Part shown: piece by piece, positions 1 through 8,702 of the stretch | How positions within the stretch are numbered: position 1 is the first letter of the stretch | How the letters are laid out: every line of letters begins with the position of its first letter | Assembly: GCA_964408805.1 (NCBI GenBank) | Contig: CAYPAV010000006.1 | Location: 1 to 64,000, forward strand | Origin: CAYPAV01 sp964408805 | Lineage (GTDB): Bacteria > Pseudomonadota > Alphaproteobacteria > UBA8366 | Reading direction: 5' to 3' | DNA: 64,000 nt | Notes under the pieces: model-generated | Seen by the model: only the letters and a program-made list of their open reading frames with translations | Told to the model about the DNA's origin: nothing | Databases searched by the model: none | Position numbers and translations under genes: made by a program

Positions 1-235
1 ATCATAACACCGACGGGCTACGCATTCTGGGACGCTTGCACGGAATTGTCGGTATAAAGTGTCTGACGTCAGCGCCCCTGGGACATATTGAGGGGTTTTC
101 ATAAGGGAGGATTTCTGGCTCATCGTAGTGACCGAAGGGAACGAAGATGAGGCAGAAATCCATGAGCAAGAAAGACCCAGCCGAAAAGGCGATCCGGGAT
201 ATCCGTCTTTAAGGAAGCCACGTCAGGGATTGCCC
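1..235. other. Leading non-coding stretch
   Basis: No gene is supported here. A weak stem (CCCCT at 75-79 with AGGGG at 91-95) followed by four T at 96-99 could be the end of a terminator for a gene outside the window. A GTG at 128 opens the reading frame of the next gene, but residues encoded between 128 and 235 look unconserved and precede a clear signal peptide, so I leave them out. A purine-rich AAGGGAGG at 103-110 is too far from either start to decide between them. Confidence 0.4.
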
Positions 236-853
236 ATGCGACGTCGTAAATTTCGGGTTCTCATGCTCCTGATCCTCTTCGCCGCGACCACGGGAGGCCT
301 GGAGGCGCGGGCGCAATCGGCCAAGGAAACGGTCGAGCAATTCACCAATGCCCTCTCCAAGGTTATGCAAAATGCCCAAACGCTCCGCTTCTCCGGGCGC
401 TATGAGACGCTCTCGCCGGTCATCCGCCGGAACTTCAATCTCTCGGGCATGGCGCGGTATGCCGCCGGTCGCCATTGGCGCGGCCTCGACTCCGAGGGAC
501 AGGCGAAACTCGTCGACGCCTTCACGCGGCTCTGGATTACGACCTATGCCGGTCGTTTCAACGACTATTCCGGCGAATCCTTCGAGGTCGGATCGGCCGA
601 ACCGAAACGACGCAAGACCATGCTGGTCCGGACCAACATCGTCAAAAACAATGGCGAGAAGGTCGCCATCGATTACCTTCTGCGCCAAAAAAAGTCCGCT
701 TGGCGCGTCATCGATATCTTCCTGAAGGGCAAATACAGTGAATTGGCGAAGCAGCGGTCGGAGTACGTCTCGATCCTGAAGCGCGAGGGTCTGTCCGGAC
801 TGCTCCGGAAGGTCGATTTGAAAATCGAGCGGATCAAGAACGACGGCGCATAA
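236..853 (+). CDS. MlaC/Ttg2D/HpnM-family phospholipid-binding ABC transporter substrate protein
   Basis: A 205-residue periplasmic protein of the MlaC (Tol_Tol_Ttg2) family, which carries phospholipids or hopanoid-related lipids between the membranes. The start at 236 gives a classic signal peptide: an arginine-rich N-terminus, a leucine-rich core, and a cleavage site near ARA-QS at about residue 27. The mature part shows the family pattern of a helix followed by a central SGRYETLSPVI segment, then WR and a C-terminal helix. A longer GTG-initiated version from 128 is possible but would bury the signal peptide. No MlaABDEF partners are next to it, so whether it serves Mla-type transport or hopanoid export (HpnM) cannot be decided from context. 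Confidence 0.8.
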   Translation: MRRRKFRVLMLLILFAATTGGLEARAQSAKETVEQFTNALSKVMQNAQTLRFSGRYETLSPVIRRNFNLSGMARYAAGRHWRGLDSEGQAKLVDAFTRLWITTYAGRFNDYSGESFEVGSAEPKRRKTMLVRTNIVKNNGEKVAIDYLLRQKKSAWRVIDIFLKGKYSELAKQRSEYVSILKREGLSGLLRKVDLKIERIKNDGA

Positions 854-884
854 CGAATATTCGTGGGACTAGGGAGAAACCGGC

Positions 885-1262
885 ATGGCAATGGTCAAGT
901 TGACGATCGGCGACGTCGTGATCCGAGTCGAAACCCTCGAGACGCCGACGGCCGCGGCCATCATCGCGGCCCTCCCCCTTTCCGCGAGTGCAAACACTTG
1001 GGGCGAGGAGGTTTATTTCTCGACACCCGTTTCGGTCGCTCGCGAGGCTGACGCCCGCGCCATCGTCGAGGCCGGCGAAATGGCGTTCTGGACCGATGGC
1101 GACGCCATCGCCATCGGCTTCGGCCCAACCCCGATCAGCCAAGGCGACGAAATCCGCCTTGCCAGCCCCTGCAACATTTGGGGCCGCGCGCTCGATGATG
1201 TGAAGCAACTGATTTCGGTTCCCACGGGCGCACCGATATCGGTGGAATTGGACGAGGCGTAG
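885..1262 (+). CDS. Cyclophilin-like (TM1367-type) protein
   Basis: A 125-residue protein of the cyclophilin-like superfamily exemplified by TM1367 (PF04126 type). The fold resembles cyclophilin, but prolyl isomerase activity has not been shown for the family in general. Typical features are the N-terminal VKLTIGDVVI strand, a central WGEEVYFSTPV segment and a glycine/proline-rich DAIAIGFGPTPIS stretch. AGGGAGAAACC just upstream of the ATG is a good ribosome site. It lies 31 nt after the MlaC-like gene and converges on the E2 gene. Molecular function is not known. Confidence 0.75.
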   Translation: MAMVKLTIGDVVIRVETLETPTAAAIIAALPLSASANTWGEEVYFSTPVSVAREADARAIVEAGEMAFWTDGDAIAIGFGPTPISQGDEIRLASPCNIWGRALDDVKQLISVPTGAPISVELDEA

Positions 1263-1272
1263 ACTAGCCTCT

Positions 1273-2370
1273 CTACCTTTCCAAATCCTCGATCAGCGCC
1301 GCGAGAAATGCCGCCGCCTCGCCGCCATTGACGACCCGGTGGTCGAAAGTGATCGAGAGCGGCAGTAAACGGCGGGCGACGATCTCACCGTCGCGAACGG
1401 CCGCGCGTGCTTGGATTCGCCCGGCACCCACGATGGCCACCTGCGGCGGAACCACCACCATTGCCGCAAACCGACCGGCGGAAAAAACACCATAATTCGA
1501 GAGGGTTATCGTCGCTCCGCGAAGTTCCTCGGCCGGGATCGTCCTGGCATCGACATCGCGCTTCATCGCCTGAAGCCCTTCCAGAAGATCACCGTCGTCC
1601 CGCCGAGCGACATCCCGGAGGACGGGCACGAATAAGCCGTCGGCGTTATGCACCGCAAGTCCGAGATCCAGCTGCCCGACCAACCGACGGCTGCCGGCGG
1701 CACTATCGTACCACGCATTGAGCGCCGGTTCGGCCATGACCGCCGCCGCGACGGCTCGGATCAACCGCAGGGTCGGTTTTTCCTCCGGGCCCCAGCCTCC
1801 GACATCCGCTTCGTCGGAGACCGTGGCAGGGACGACTTCGGCATGGGATTGAGCCATCTTCCGTGCCATCGCCCGGCGGACGCCGCGCAAGGTCTCGGCG
1901 GGACCGGCCGCAGAAAGAGTCTCGGCGACGCGGTCCAAATCCGCCGCCGTGATTGAACCTCCGGGTCCACTCGGCGCCACCATGGCAAGATCAATGCCGA
2001 GCTTGGCGGCCTTGGCTCGGACGGCGGGGACCGCTTTTACCATGACCGGGGTGGCCGTTTCGGCCGCAGCGTCTTCGTCGATCACTTTCCCATCCATCGG
2101 CAACTCACCGACGATAACGCCGCTGTCGGGCCTCGTCCCGTTATCGAACTCCACCAGAACGGCACCGGTTTCCACTTTGTCGCCAACCTCGCCATGCAGT
2201 GCTGCAATGAGACCTTCGTGAGGGGCCGGAATCTCGACCACCGCCTTGTCGGTTTCGACCGAGAGCAGCGGCTGGTCGGTAACCACGCGCTCGCCAATGG
2301 CCACATGCCAGGAGATAATTTCGGCGTCCTGCAGGCCCTCGCCCAGATCCGGCAATACGAACGGTTCCAT
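1273..2370 (-). CDS. 2-oxoacid dehydrogenase complex E2 (dihydrolipoyl acyltransferase)
   Basis: Core acyltransferase of a 2-oxoacid dehydrogenase complex, moving the acyl group from E1 to CoA. There is one N-terminal lipoyl domain (about 1-78) with lipoyl-lysine K42 in ETDKAVV, a peripheral-subunit-binding domain at about 115-148 and a catalytic domain to the end. At 365 residues it is short for the family. The usual HxxxDG active-site motif reads HRVVNG at about 344-349, with Asn in place of Asp. It is the last gene of the operon with E1-alpha, E1-beta and a leucine-type dehydrogenase; its ATG overlaps the E1-beta stop (TGATG). No E3 gene is nearby. Branched-chain substrates are inferred from context; a pyruvate or acetoin complex is the alternative. 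Confidence 0.88.
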   Translation of the reverse strand: MEPFVLPDLGEGLQDAEIISWHVAIGERVVTDQPLLSVETDKAVVEIPAPHEGLIAALHGEVGDKVETGAVLVEFDNGTRPDSGVIVGELPMDGKVIDEDAAAETATPVMVKAVPAVRAKAAKLGIDLAMVAPSGPGGSITAADLDRVAETLSAAGPAETLRGVRRAMARKMAQSHAEVVPATVSDEADVGGWGPEEKPTLRLIRAVAAAVMAEPALNAWYDSAAGSRRLVGQLDLGLAVHNADGLFVPVLRDVARRDDGDLLEGLQAMKRDVDARTIPAEELRGATITLSNYGVFSAGRFAAMVVVPPQVAIVGAGRIQARAAVRDGEIVARRLLPLSITFDHRVVNGGEAAAFLAALIEDLER

Positions 2371-3347
2371 CAGAACGCCGCCGCTTGACGTGCGGCCTCC
2401 ACGATGCGCCCCTCACTCGGCAGATAGTGGCGCTCGTTCGCCGGCAGGGGCACGACGGTGTCGTAGCCGGTCACGCGCGACACAGGGGCAAGCAAGCTCA
2501 TCAGCCCCTGCTCGGCAAGTGTGCCGGCGATCTCGCCACCGAACCCCCCGGTTGCGGCAGCCTCATGCACGATCACGCAACGGCCCGTCTTTTCGACAGA
2601 TTTCAGGATCGTTGCAGTGTCGAGGGGTTTCAGGGTCGCGACATCGATAACTTCCGCGCTCACACCTTGTTTCGCCAGCGTCTCCGCCGCCTCGAGCGTC
2701 TCTTTCACCATGGCACCCCAAGTCACCAAGGTAATGTCGGTTCCCTGGCGCAGCACGAAACACACATCGAGGGGCAATGCCTCGCCATCGTCGGTGACGG
2801 CCTCCTTCACCGCACGATATAGACGGGTCGGCTCCAGGAAGATCACCGGGTCGGGATCGCGGATCGCCGCCAGCAGCAGGCCGTAAGCCCGCTTCGGTGA
2901 GGTCGGTATGACGACGCGAAGGCCCGGCAAATGGGCGAAAATCGCCTCGGTCGCCTCGGAATGATGCTCGGGCGCGTGCACGCCCGCTCCGGTCGGCATA
3001 CGCATGACCATCGGGCAGGTGAGCCGGCCGCGGGTCCGATTTCTAAGCCGGGTCGCGTGATTGGCGATTTGGTCGATGGCCGGATAGCTGAAACCCATGA
3101 ATTGGATTTCGGCGACCGGACGCAACCCTTCCGCCGCCATGCCGACGGAAATGCCGCCGATCATCAATTCCGCGAGCGGCGTATCCAACACCCGCTCCGG
3201 TCCGAACCGATCGAGGAGACCCTCGGTCGCGCGGAAGACGCCGCCGTTCCGGCCGATATCCTCGCCCAACAGTACGACATTCGGATCGTCCGACATCGCC
3301 CGCGCCAAGGCCATATTGATGGCGCCAATCAGGGTAATCTCAGTCAT
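2370..3347 (-). CDS. 2-oxoacid dehydrogenase E1 beta subunit
   Basis: Beta subunit (325 residues, the normal size) of a heterotetrameric thiamine-diphosphate E1. The transketolase-like pyrimidine-binding half has the pattern LLGEDIGRNGGVFRAT followed by a conserved DTPLAE segment, and the C-terminal half has GAMVKETLEAAETLA and VIDVATLKPLD, the transketolase C-domain signature. Together with E1-alpha it decarboxylates a 2-oxoacid and transfers the acyl group to lipoyl-E2. It overlaps E1-alpha by 8 nt and E2 by 1 nt, so the three are very likely translated together. The best substrate guess is branched-chain 2-oxoacids, because of the dehydrogenase upstream. Confidence 0.9.
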   Translation of the reverse strand: MTEITLIGAINMALARAMSDDPNVVLLGEDIGRNGGVFRATEGLLDRFGPERVLDTPLAELMIGGISVGMAAEGLRPVAEIQFMGFSYPAIDQIANHATRLRNRTRGRLTCPMVMRMPTGAGVHAPEHHSEATEAIFAHLPGLRVVIPTSPKRAYGLLLAAIRDPDPVIFLEPTRLYRAVKEAVTDDGEALPLDVCFVLRQGTDITLVTWGAMVKETLEAAETLAKQGVSAEVIDVATLKPLDTATILKSVEKTGRCVIVHEAAATGGFGGEIAGTLAEQGLMSLLAPVSRVTGYDTVVPLPANERHYLPSEGRIVEAARQAAAF

Positions 3348-4458
3348 GCTCGCCTCCTTCCTCGACCAAGCGGCGCTGTCGGAGCAAAGGCTCGGGCGGC
3401 GTTTCGTATAGATAGTCGAACATCGCGGTCGGCGGTTCCGGTTGTAACGCCGCGTAGGCCGTCTTTGCCTCTTCCACGCCGGCCGCGGTCTCGGTCAACA
3501 ACGCTTCCTCGTCTTCCTTCGTCCACCAGCCTTGCTCACCAATAAAGGCGCGGAGACGGGAAATAGGATCGTTCGCCCATTCGGCGCTCACCGCCTCTTC
3601 CCCGCGGTAGCGCGACGCATCGTCGGCGGTGGTGTGATCACTCAGCCGGTAGGTCATGAGTTCGATCAGGCCCGGCCCATCGCCCGAACGCGCCCGCTCG
3701 ATCGCCTCCGAGGCAACCTGGCGAACGGCGACCGCGTCGTTGCCGTCCGCCTGCTCGCCATTGATGCCACCGGCCAGCGCTTTTTGCGCCAACGTTTCGG
3801 CCGCCGTTTGTTCTCCGAGCGGCAGCGAAATCGCCCAGCCATTGTTGTTGACGACAAAGACGACGGGAAGGTTCCAAACACCGGCAAGGTTCACGGCTTC
3901 GTGGAAATCCCCTTTCGACGTCGCCCCGTCGCCGAGGAAACAGACGGCGCAGCGCGCCTCGTTGCGCAGTTTCATCGCGGTGGCCACGCCGGCTGCGTGC
4001 AGACATTGCGAGGCAATCGGCACCGCGGGTGGGAAATCGTGCGCCGGACCCGACCAGTCGAGGCCCCGCTCGTCGCCGCCCCAAAACTGCAGCATCTCCA
4101 GCGGTGCCACCCCTCGCCAATGGAGGGCGCCATGTTCACGGTAGGTCGGCAGCAACACGTCTTCCTCATGCATCGCCGCGGCCACGCCCACCGTTGCCGC
4201 CTCCTGGCCGAGCGAGGAGGGATAGGTCCCGATCCGCCCGGTGCGTTGCATGGAGACCGCCTTGGCGTCGAATACGCGGGTCAGGACCATTGCGCGGTAG
4301 ATCGGGATCATCACCGCGGGATCGGCCGCGAATTCCGGCAGCCCGACAACGGCCCGTCCGTCCGGATCAAGGAACCGACGGTATCGAATCTTGAATTCGG
4401 CGACAATCCGGTCCGGCGAATCAATATTCCCACCGGCAGGGTGCGCGAGGACAGTCAT
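3340..4458 (-). CDS. 2-oxoacid dehydrogenase E1 alpha subunit
   Basis: Alpha subunit (372 residues) of the thiamine-diphosphate-dependent E1. The ThDP/Mg site is visible as GDGATSKGDFHEAVN...VVNNNGW, and a loop SDHTTADDASRYR resembles the phosphorylation loop region of branched-chain E1. YPSSLGQEA and PTYREHG are also typical of the branched-chain/pyruvate alpha family. It overlaps the dehydrogenase upstream by 4 nt (ATGA) and E1-beta downstream by 8 nt. Substrate class is inferred from the operon rather than from residues that would settle it. Confidence 0.9.
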   Translation of the reverse strand: MTVLAHPAGGNIDSPDRIVAEFKIRYRRFLDPDGRAVVGLPEFAADPAVMIPIYRAMVLTRVFDAKAVSMQRTGRIGTYPSSLGQEAATVGVAAAMHEEDVLLPTYREHGALHWRGVAPLEMLQFWGGDERGLDWSGPAHDFPPAVPIASQCLHAAGVATAMKLRNEARCAVCFLGDGATSKGDFHEAVNLAGVWNLPVVFVVNNNGWAISLPLGEQTAAETLAQKALAGGINGEQADGNDAVAVRQVASEAIERARSGDGPGLIELMTYRLSDHTTADDASRYRGEEAVSAEWANDPISRLRAFIGEQGWWTKEDEEALLTETAAGVEEAKTAYAALQPEPPTAMFDYLYETPPEPLLRQRRLVEEGGEHD

Positions 4459-5588
4459 GCTGTTTTCCCCTTCTCGGCATTGATCCGCTCGTTGGCAATG
4501 GTGTCGGCGACAAGATTGGTCGCGGACCCCTCGCGATCGGACCTGGTAAAGATGCGGCTGAGCGTGTCGCCGATCAGCGCAATTCGGGCCCTAACGGCAT
4601 TATCGTTATAGCCGCCGGCCGCGAGTTCGCCGGCGGCGGCAATCAAACCGCCACCGTTGATGACATAGTCGGGGGCATAGAGAATATTCCGACGCTGCAA
4701 CGCCTCGCCGTCCTCGGAGGATAGAAGTTGGTTGTTCGCGGCGCCCGCGACGACGGCGCAATTCAATTTCGGAATGGTCTCGTGGTCTAGGCCACCGCCA
4801 AGGGCGCAGGGGGCAAACACGTCGACCTCCACCCGGTGGATTTCGCCGCTGTCAACCACCGTGGCACAGAACTCCGCCTCCGCGCCGAGAGCCAGCGCCT
4901 CATCGATATCAGCGACGACAAGATTCGCGCCGTCTTCATACAAGAGCCGTGAGAGGGCATATCCGACCTTTCCCAAGCCTTGCACCGCGATCCTGAGCCC
5001 TTTCAGGTCGCCTCGCCGCAGCCGGTGCCGAACCGCGGCCAATATCCCGGTTTCGACACCATAGGCTGTCATTGGTGAAGGGTCGCCCGACACGCCCAGG
5101 CTGTATTCCGATGCCTCCGCGATGTGAAGGACATCCGCTTTCGAGACACCAACATCTTGACCAGTGTAAAATCGGCCCTGGAGCACATTCAGCGTCGCGC
5201 CCAGCGCATGGAACAATTCCGGAGTCTTCCTGAAACCCGGGCCCTCCATGATCACCGCCTTGCCGCCGCCCGCCGCCACGCCGGCGATCGACGCCTTCAG
5301 GGTCATGCCTTGAGAAAGACGCAACACGTCCGTCAACGCCTCGGCACGATTTTCATATCGCCAGATACGGCAGCCGCCAATGGCCGGGCCCAGGGTTCGG
5401 TCGTGGAGCGCGATCAGGGCGTGAAACCCGACCGAAGGGTTATGCGCCTCGATCACCAATTCATGCCCCGCGAACCCCCGCGATGAACGGGCGCCATCGG
5501 TGACGTCCACGAAGGTCAAGGCATTCGATGAACGAGGATTGGGTTCGGAACGGAACTCTTTTGGATTGATCTTCAGCAATGCCGTCAT
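4455..5588 (-). CDS. Leu/Phe/Val-type amino acid dehydrogenase
   Basis: NAD-dependent oxidative deaminase of the Glu/Leu/Phe/Val dehydrogenase family (377 residues), most like leucine dehydrogenase. It turns branched-chain amino acids into 2-oxoacids, which the E1/E2 enzymes encoded immediately downstream would then decarboxylate. The N-terminal domain has GPAIGGCRIWRY and the catalytic lysines around GMTLK and GGGKAVI (about K98 and K110). The Rossmann domain has GLGKVGYALSRLL. I choose the ATG at 5588 because GGAGG lies about nine bases upstream; a GTG at 5612 would add eight residues. First gene of the four-gene operon. Confidence 0.88.
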   Translation of the reverse strand: MTALLKINPKEFRSEPNPRSSNALTFVDVTDGARSSRGFAGHELVIEAHNPSVGFHALIALHDRTLGPAIGGCRIWRYENRAEALTDVLRLSQGMTLKASIAGVAAGGGKAVIMEGPGFRKTPELFHALGATLNVLQGRFYTGQDVGVSKADVLHIAEASEYSLGVSGDPSPMTAYGVETGILAAVRHRLRRGDLKGLRIAVQGLGKVGYALSRLLYEDGANLVVADIDEALALGAEAEFCATVVDSGEIHRVEVDVFAPCALGGGLDHETIPKLNCAVVAGAANNQLLSSEDGEALQRRNILYAPDYVINGGGLIAAAGELAAGGYNDNAVRARIALIGDTLSRIFTRSDREGSATNLVADTIANERINAEKGKTA

Positions 5589-5929
5589 GGTATCGACCTC
5601 CACGGTCTCCACCCCCGGATTGGCATTCGAATTTGGCCGGCACGCCGCTATTTATTGTTCCTTATGCGGTCTTTCCCCTCGACCGAATTCGTTGATCTGA
5701 TGGCTATAATTATAGCGGGATTCGAACCTCATCTCGACATCGATCGAGGCTAAATTGGAAGATACGCAGATAATTACGCCCGCTCCGCGTCGCACGTAAT
5801 ATTCGCGATTCTCCTTGGGCTCGAATGAAAGAATATTCCCCGACCATCGACATGGGAGCGGTCCGATTTAGCGACTCCGCTTCCTAAATTCGCCGCCTGG
5901 GCATGATCCGGCCTAAGTCCTGGAGGTGG
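5589..5929. other. Intergenic region upstream of the branched-chain operon
   Basis: About 340 nt with no supported gene, and richer in A/T than its flanks. It must hold the promoter of the minus-strand amino acid dehydrogenase operon. It contains a perfect 14-nt palindrome with embedded TATAAT on both strands (5703-5716, listed separately). The sequence GGTTCGAATCC on the minus strand (5718-5728) mimics a tRNA T-loop but has no flanking stem or cloverleaf. Confidence 0.6.
5703..5716. promoter_or_regulatory. Perfect 14-nt palindrome with TATAAT, candidate promoter/operator
   Basis: GCTATAATTATAGC is an exact inverted repeat 115 nt upstream of the chosen start of the leucine-type dehydrogenase. 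It holds TATAAT on both strands, so it could be the -10 element of the operon and/or a site for a dimeric regulator. I see no convincing -35 hexamer at 16-18 nt spacing. Confidence 0.35.
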
Positions 5930-6412
5930 TCAATCCATGTAGTGGATGCCCGCAAACACCATCTCCACCCTCGTACCGTCGCTGGAAAGTGGCATCAATA
6001 GGCTTTCGTATTTCAAATGATTCTTCTCAGCGAACGTCGTTACACCATAATGCCTGATTGGGAAGCGCTGTTCGACGACGCGAGCGTATAGCGAACTGAT
6101 ATCCTTCAGGAGCATCGGCGGATAGAGTTCGTCGAAATATCGACCGGTATGATCGCGCCCGGTGGCGGTTGTGATATGGGTTCCGACCAATCGCCAGAAA
6201 TAGCGTCTCGGATCCTCCTCGATCGCGACCAGCCCCGTATGCGGCAATATCGAGGTGATTTCCAGTGGATCGATATCGGCCCGCGACGGCATCTCCCGTC
6301 CGGCTAATTTCGATGTCCAATAATTTAGAAATTCCCGCGTGATCTCGGAGGCGCAGTCGGCTTCCTCATCGACAATTGGTAGGAATCTTAGCGCGTCCAC
6401 CGACCCCGTCAT
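5930..6412 (-). CDS. PAS-domain protein (PAS_5 type)
   Basis: A 160-residue single-domain protein of the alphaproteobacterial PAS_5 family (PF07310). The signature is FLNYWTSKLAGREMPSRAD, then DPLEITSILPH, FWRLVGTHI and GRDHTGRYFDEL. Such proteins are stand-alone PAS sensors or adaptors without an output domain, and their ligands are mostly unknown. It lies 24 nt downstream of the aminotransferase on the same strand, so they may be co-transcribed. A GGAGGACAGG sequence precedes the ATG. Confidence 0.8.
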   Translation of the reverse strand: MTGSVDALRFLPIVDEEADCASEITREFLNYWTSKLAGREMPSRADIDPLEITSILPHTGLVAIEEDPRRYFWRLVGTHITTATGRDHTGRYFDELYPPMLLKDISSLYARVVEQRFPIRHYGVTTFAEKNHLKYESLLMPLSSDGTRVEMVFAGIHYMD

Positions 6413-6436
6413 GAAAGTACCTGTCCTCCGACCCGG

Positions 6437-7750
6437 CTAAAGCTCCCCGATCACCGTTCGCAACACGTCGAAGATTTGATCGAAGTCGGCCTCCTCGGAG
6501 ATGAAGGCGGGGGCAAGCATGATGGTGTCGCCGGTAACCTTGGTAAGTACGCCCTTCTCATAAAGCTCCATCACGGCGGCGTAGCCCCGCGTTCCCGGCC
6601 CGCCATCGGGCTTGAGATCGATGGCGCCCAGAAGGCCGATACCGCGAATATTCTCGACCAGCGGCAAATCCTTCAGCGAGAACAAACGATCGAGGAACGG
6701 ATCCGAGAGCGTGCGTGCGCGCGCGAAAAGGCCTTCCTTCTCATAAATATCCAGAGTGGCCAATCCCGCCGCGCAAGCCGCCGGATGGCTGGTATAGGTA
6801 TAGCCGTGGAAGAACTCGACGCCTTTTTCGGGCGCGGCATCGACCACGGTCTTGTAGATCTTGTCGCTAACGCCGATCGCACTCATCGGGATCGCCCCAT
6901 TGGTCAACGCCTTCGCCATCGTGATCATATCGGGCTGAACGTCGAAGGTATCGGCGGCGAAGGTGCCGCCGGTGCGCGCGAAACCGGTGATGACCTCGTC
7001 GAAGATCAAGAGAATGCCGTTGTCGTCGCAAATCTCGCGAAGGCGTTTCAGATAGCCCTTCGGCGGCACGTAGGCGCCGGCCGAGCCGCCGACCGGCTCG
7101 ACGATGCAGGCCGCGATGGTATCGCCGCCGTGAAGATCGCAGAAGCGCTGCAGATCCTCGGCCAATTCCACTCCGTGCTCGCCTTCGTGGTGGGCATATT
7201 TGTTCTCTGGGATGTTGGTGTGGCGCATATGCACGACGCCCGGTACGCCAAGGCCGTACATGTCCCGGTTCTTCACCATGCCGCCGACCGAGAAACCGGC
7301 GAAATTCACGCCGTGATAGCCTTTCTCGCGGCCGACCAGACGCAGCCGCTGCCCCTCGCCGCGAACCCGGTGATAGAGAAACGCGATCTTGAGCGCGGTC
7401 TCGACCGCCTCGGAGCCGGAATTGCCGAAGAAGACGTAATCCAGGTTACCCGGCAGGAGCTGGGCCACGCGGCGCGCGAACTCGAAGGCACCTGGATGGC
7501 CGTGCTGGAAAGGCGGACAGTAGGACATCTCCTTCATCTGCGCGTGAACCGCATCGGCGATCTCGACCCGGGCATGCCCGGCAGGCGAACAGAAAAGACC
7601 GGAGACCGCGTCCAGGATTTCGTGGCCCTGATGGCTCTTGTAGTGCAGTCCCTTGCCCTCGACCATGAGGCGCGGATGCGTCGACTTGAAATGCTTGTTC
7701 GACGTAAACGGCATCCAGTGGGCTTCGAGATCGTTCGGCATGACGCGCAT
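6437..7750 (-). CDS. Class III omega-amino acid (taurine/beta-alanine type):pyruvate aminotransferase
   Basis: PLP-dependent class III aminotransferase (437 residues). The N-terminus (LEAHWMPFTSNKHF) and HPGAFEFARRVAQLLPGNLDYVFF are typical of omega-amino-acid:pyruvate aminotransferases. The PLP lysine is K280 in MAKALTNG and the ring-nitrogen Asp is D251 in FDEVITGF. The family moves the amino group from beta-alanine, taurine or similar omega-amines to pyruvate. Here it lies next to a TauE-type exporter, xsc and pta, which makes taurine to sulfoacetaldehyde a reasonable role, though beta-alanine cannot be excluded. AGGAAGGAA precedes the ATG. It is divergent from the exporter across about 160 nt. 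Confidence 0.82.
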   Translation of the reverse strand: MRVMPNDLEAHWMPFTSNKHFKSTHPRLMVEGKGLHYKSHQGHEILDAVSGLFCSPAGHARVEIADAVHAQMKEMSYCPPFQHGHPGAFEFARRVAQLLPGNLDYVFFGNSGSEAVETALKIAFLYHRVRGEGQRLRLVGREKGYHGVNFAGFSVGGMVKNRDMYGLGVPGVVHMRHTNIPENKYAHHEGEHGVELAEDLQRFCDLHGGDTIAACIVEPVGGSAGAYVPPKGYLKRLREICDDNGILLIFDEVITGFARTGGTFAADTFDVQPDMITMAKALTNGAIPMSAIGVSDKIYKTVVDAAPEKGVEFFHGYTYTSHPAACAAGLATLDIYEKEGLFARARTLSDPFLDRLFSLKDLPLVENIRGIGLLGAIDLKPDGGPGTRGYAAVMELYEKGVLTKVTGDTIMLAPAFISEEADFDQIFDVLRTVIGEL

Positions 7751-7912
7751 GGCTGCGTTCCTTCCTAAGACCCGCCGTCGCCAGGCGGCGCAGAGAAAAC
7801 TGATAATTCGATGCGATTGTCCAGGAGTTTACCCTTCCGTCATCGATGGAAACAGATAAATTGGTACCTCGTAAGGTCGCCTCCCGCCCAAACACGATTG
7901 CACGTTCTCCCG

Positions 7913-8671
7913 ATGGACCCCTTGAGCCTCGCCGCCCTTCTCGTCGTTGCCTTCATCGTCGGGGGTCTGGTCGGCTGCACCGGCGTCGGTGGCGTAATGA
8001 TCGTGCCCGCGATGACCTTCCTGATCGGAATAGAGCCGCACGCCGCGATCGCCGCGGCGCTCTTCAGCTATATCTTCTCCGGCATCACCACGACCGCCGT
8101 TCATGCGCGCCGAAAGAGCATTCAATGGCCCGTCGTTTTCCTGGTATGGAGTTGCACCGCCCCGGCCGCACTGGCCGGCGCCTTTCTCGTCTGGGCGGTG
8201 CCGGGAACGTTTCTTCTCGCCGGCATCGGAGTTCTGACGCTGGTCGCCGCCGGCCGGGCGCTGATCCCTTCTTCCGAAGGCGAGCAATTTCGTGAAATCA
8301 CGCCGGGGCGGCTCGGTCTCTTCGGCGCCATCGCCGGATTCGGCTCCTCGCTGACCGGCACCGGCGGGCCGATCATCATGATCCCGCTCCTGGTCTGGGC
8401 ACGGGTCTCGCCGCTGCCGCTGCTCGGTCTCGCGCAATCGCTCCAAGTCCCGATCGCCATCCTGGCGACGATCGCGAACCTCATCGTCGGCGAAGTGAAT
8501 TTCGCTCTCGGCGCCGTCAACGCGGTGGGCCTGATCTTCGGCGTGATCGCCGGCACGCGTCTCGCCTATCGTCTGCCGGTGGCGACTCTCAGACAGCTCA
8601 TTGCCTGGGTGCTGATCCTTCTCGGTCTATTTATGATTGGACAGATCGCGTATGAATGGCTGCTGGCCTAA
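7913..8671 (+). CDS. TauE/SafE-family sulfite/anion exporter
   Basis: Integral inner-membrane protein (252 residues) with about eight hydrophobic segments. It has the duplicated TauE/SafE signature: GGLVGCTGVGGVMIVPAM near the N-terminus and GFGSSLTGTGGPIIMIPLL in the second half. The family exports sulfite, sulfoacetate or related anions released in sulfonate breakdown. The ATG at 7913 starts right at the first membrane segment; the frame is open from 7811 but that extension is polar and unlike the family. Clustering with xsc and pta supports sulfite export. The start has no strong ribosome site. Confidence 0.82.
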   Translation: MDPLSLAALLVVAFIVGGLVGCTGVGGVMIVPAMTFLIGIEPHAAIAAALFSYIFSGITTTAVHARRKSIQWPVVFLVWSCTAPAALAGAFLVWAVPGTFLLAGIGVLTLVAAGRALIPSSEGEQFREITPGRLGLFGAIAGFGSSLTGTGGPIIMIPLLVWARVSPLPLLGLAQSLQVPIAILATIANLIVGEVNFALGAVNAVGLIFGVIAGTRLAYRLPVATLRQLIAWVLILLGLFMIGQIAYEWLLA

Positions 8672-8702
8672 ACGACACACGAACAATTGGGAGAGTAAGG
8701 GG

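Noticed and set aside
128..235. GTG-initiated N-terminal extension of the MlaC-like protein
   Set aside because: The extension is polar and precedes a standard signal peptide beginning at 236; export would be blocked with it.
3532..4611. Plus-strand open frame of 359 codons
   Set aside because: It is antisense to the E1-alpha gene; no ribosome site or motif.
5718..5728. Minus-strand GGTTCGAATCC resembling a tRNA T-loop
   Set aside because: The bases around it do not form the five-pair T-stem, and no acceptor stem or anticodon arm is present within tRNA distance.
6476..7768. Plus-strand open frame of 430 codons
   Set aside because: It is antisense to the aminotransferase with its intact PLP motifs.
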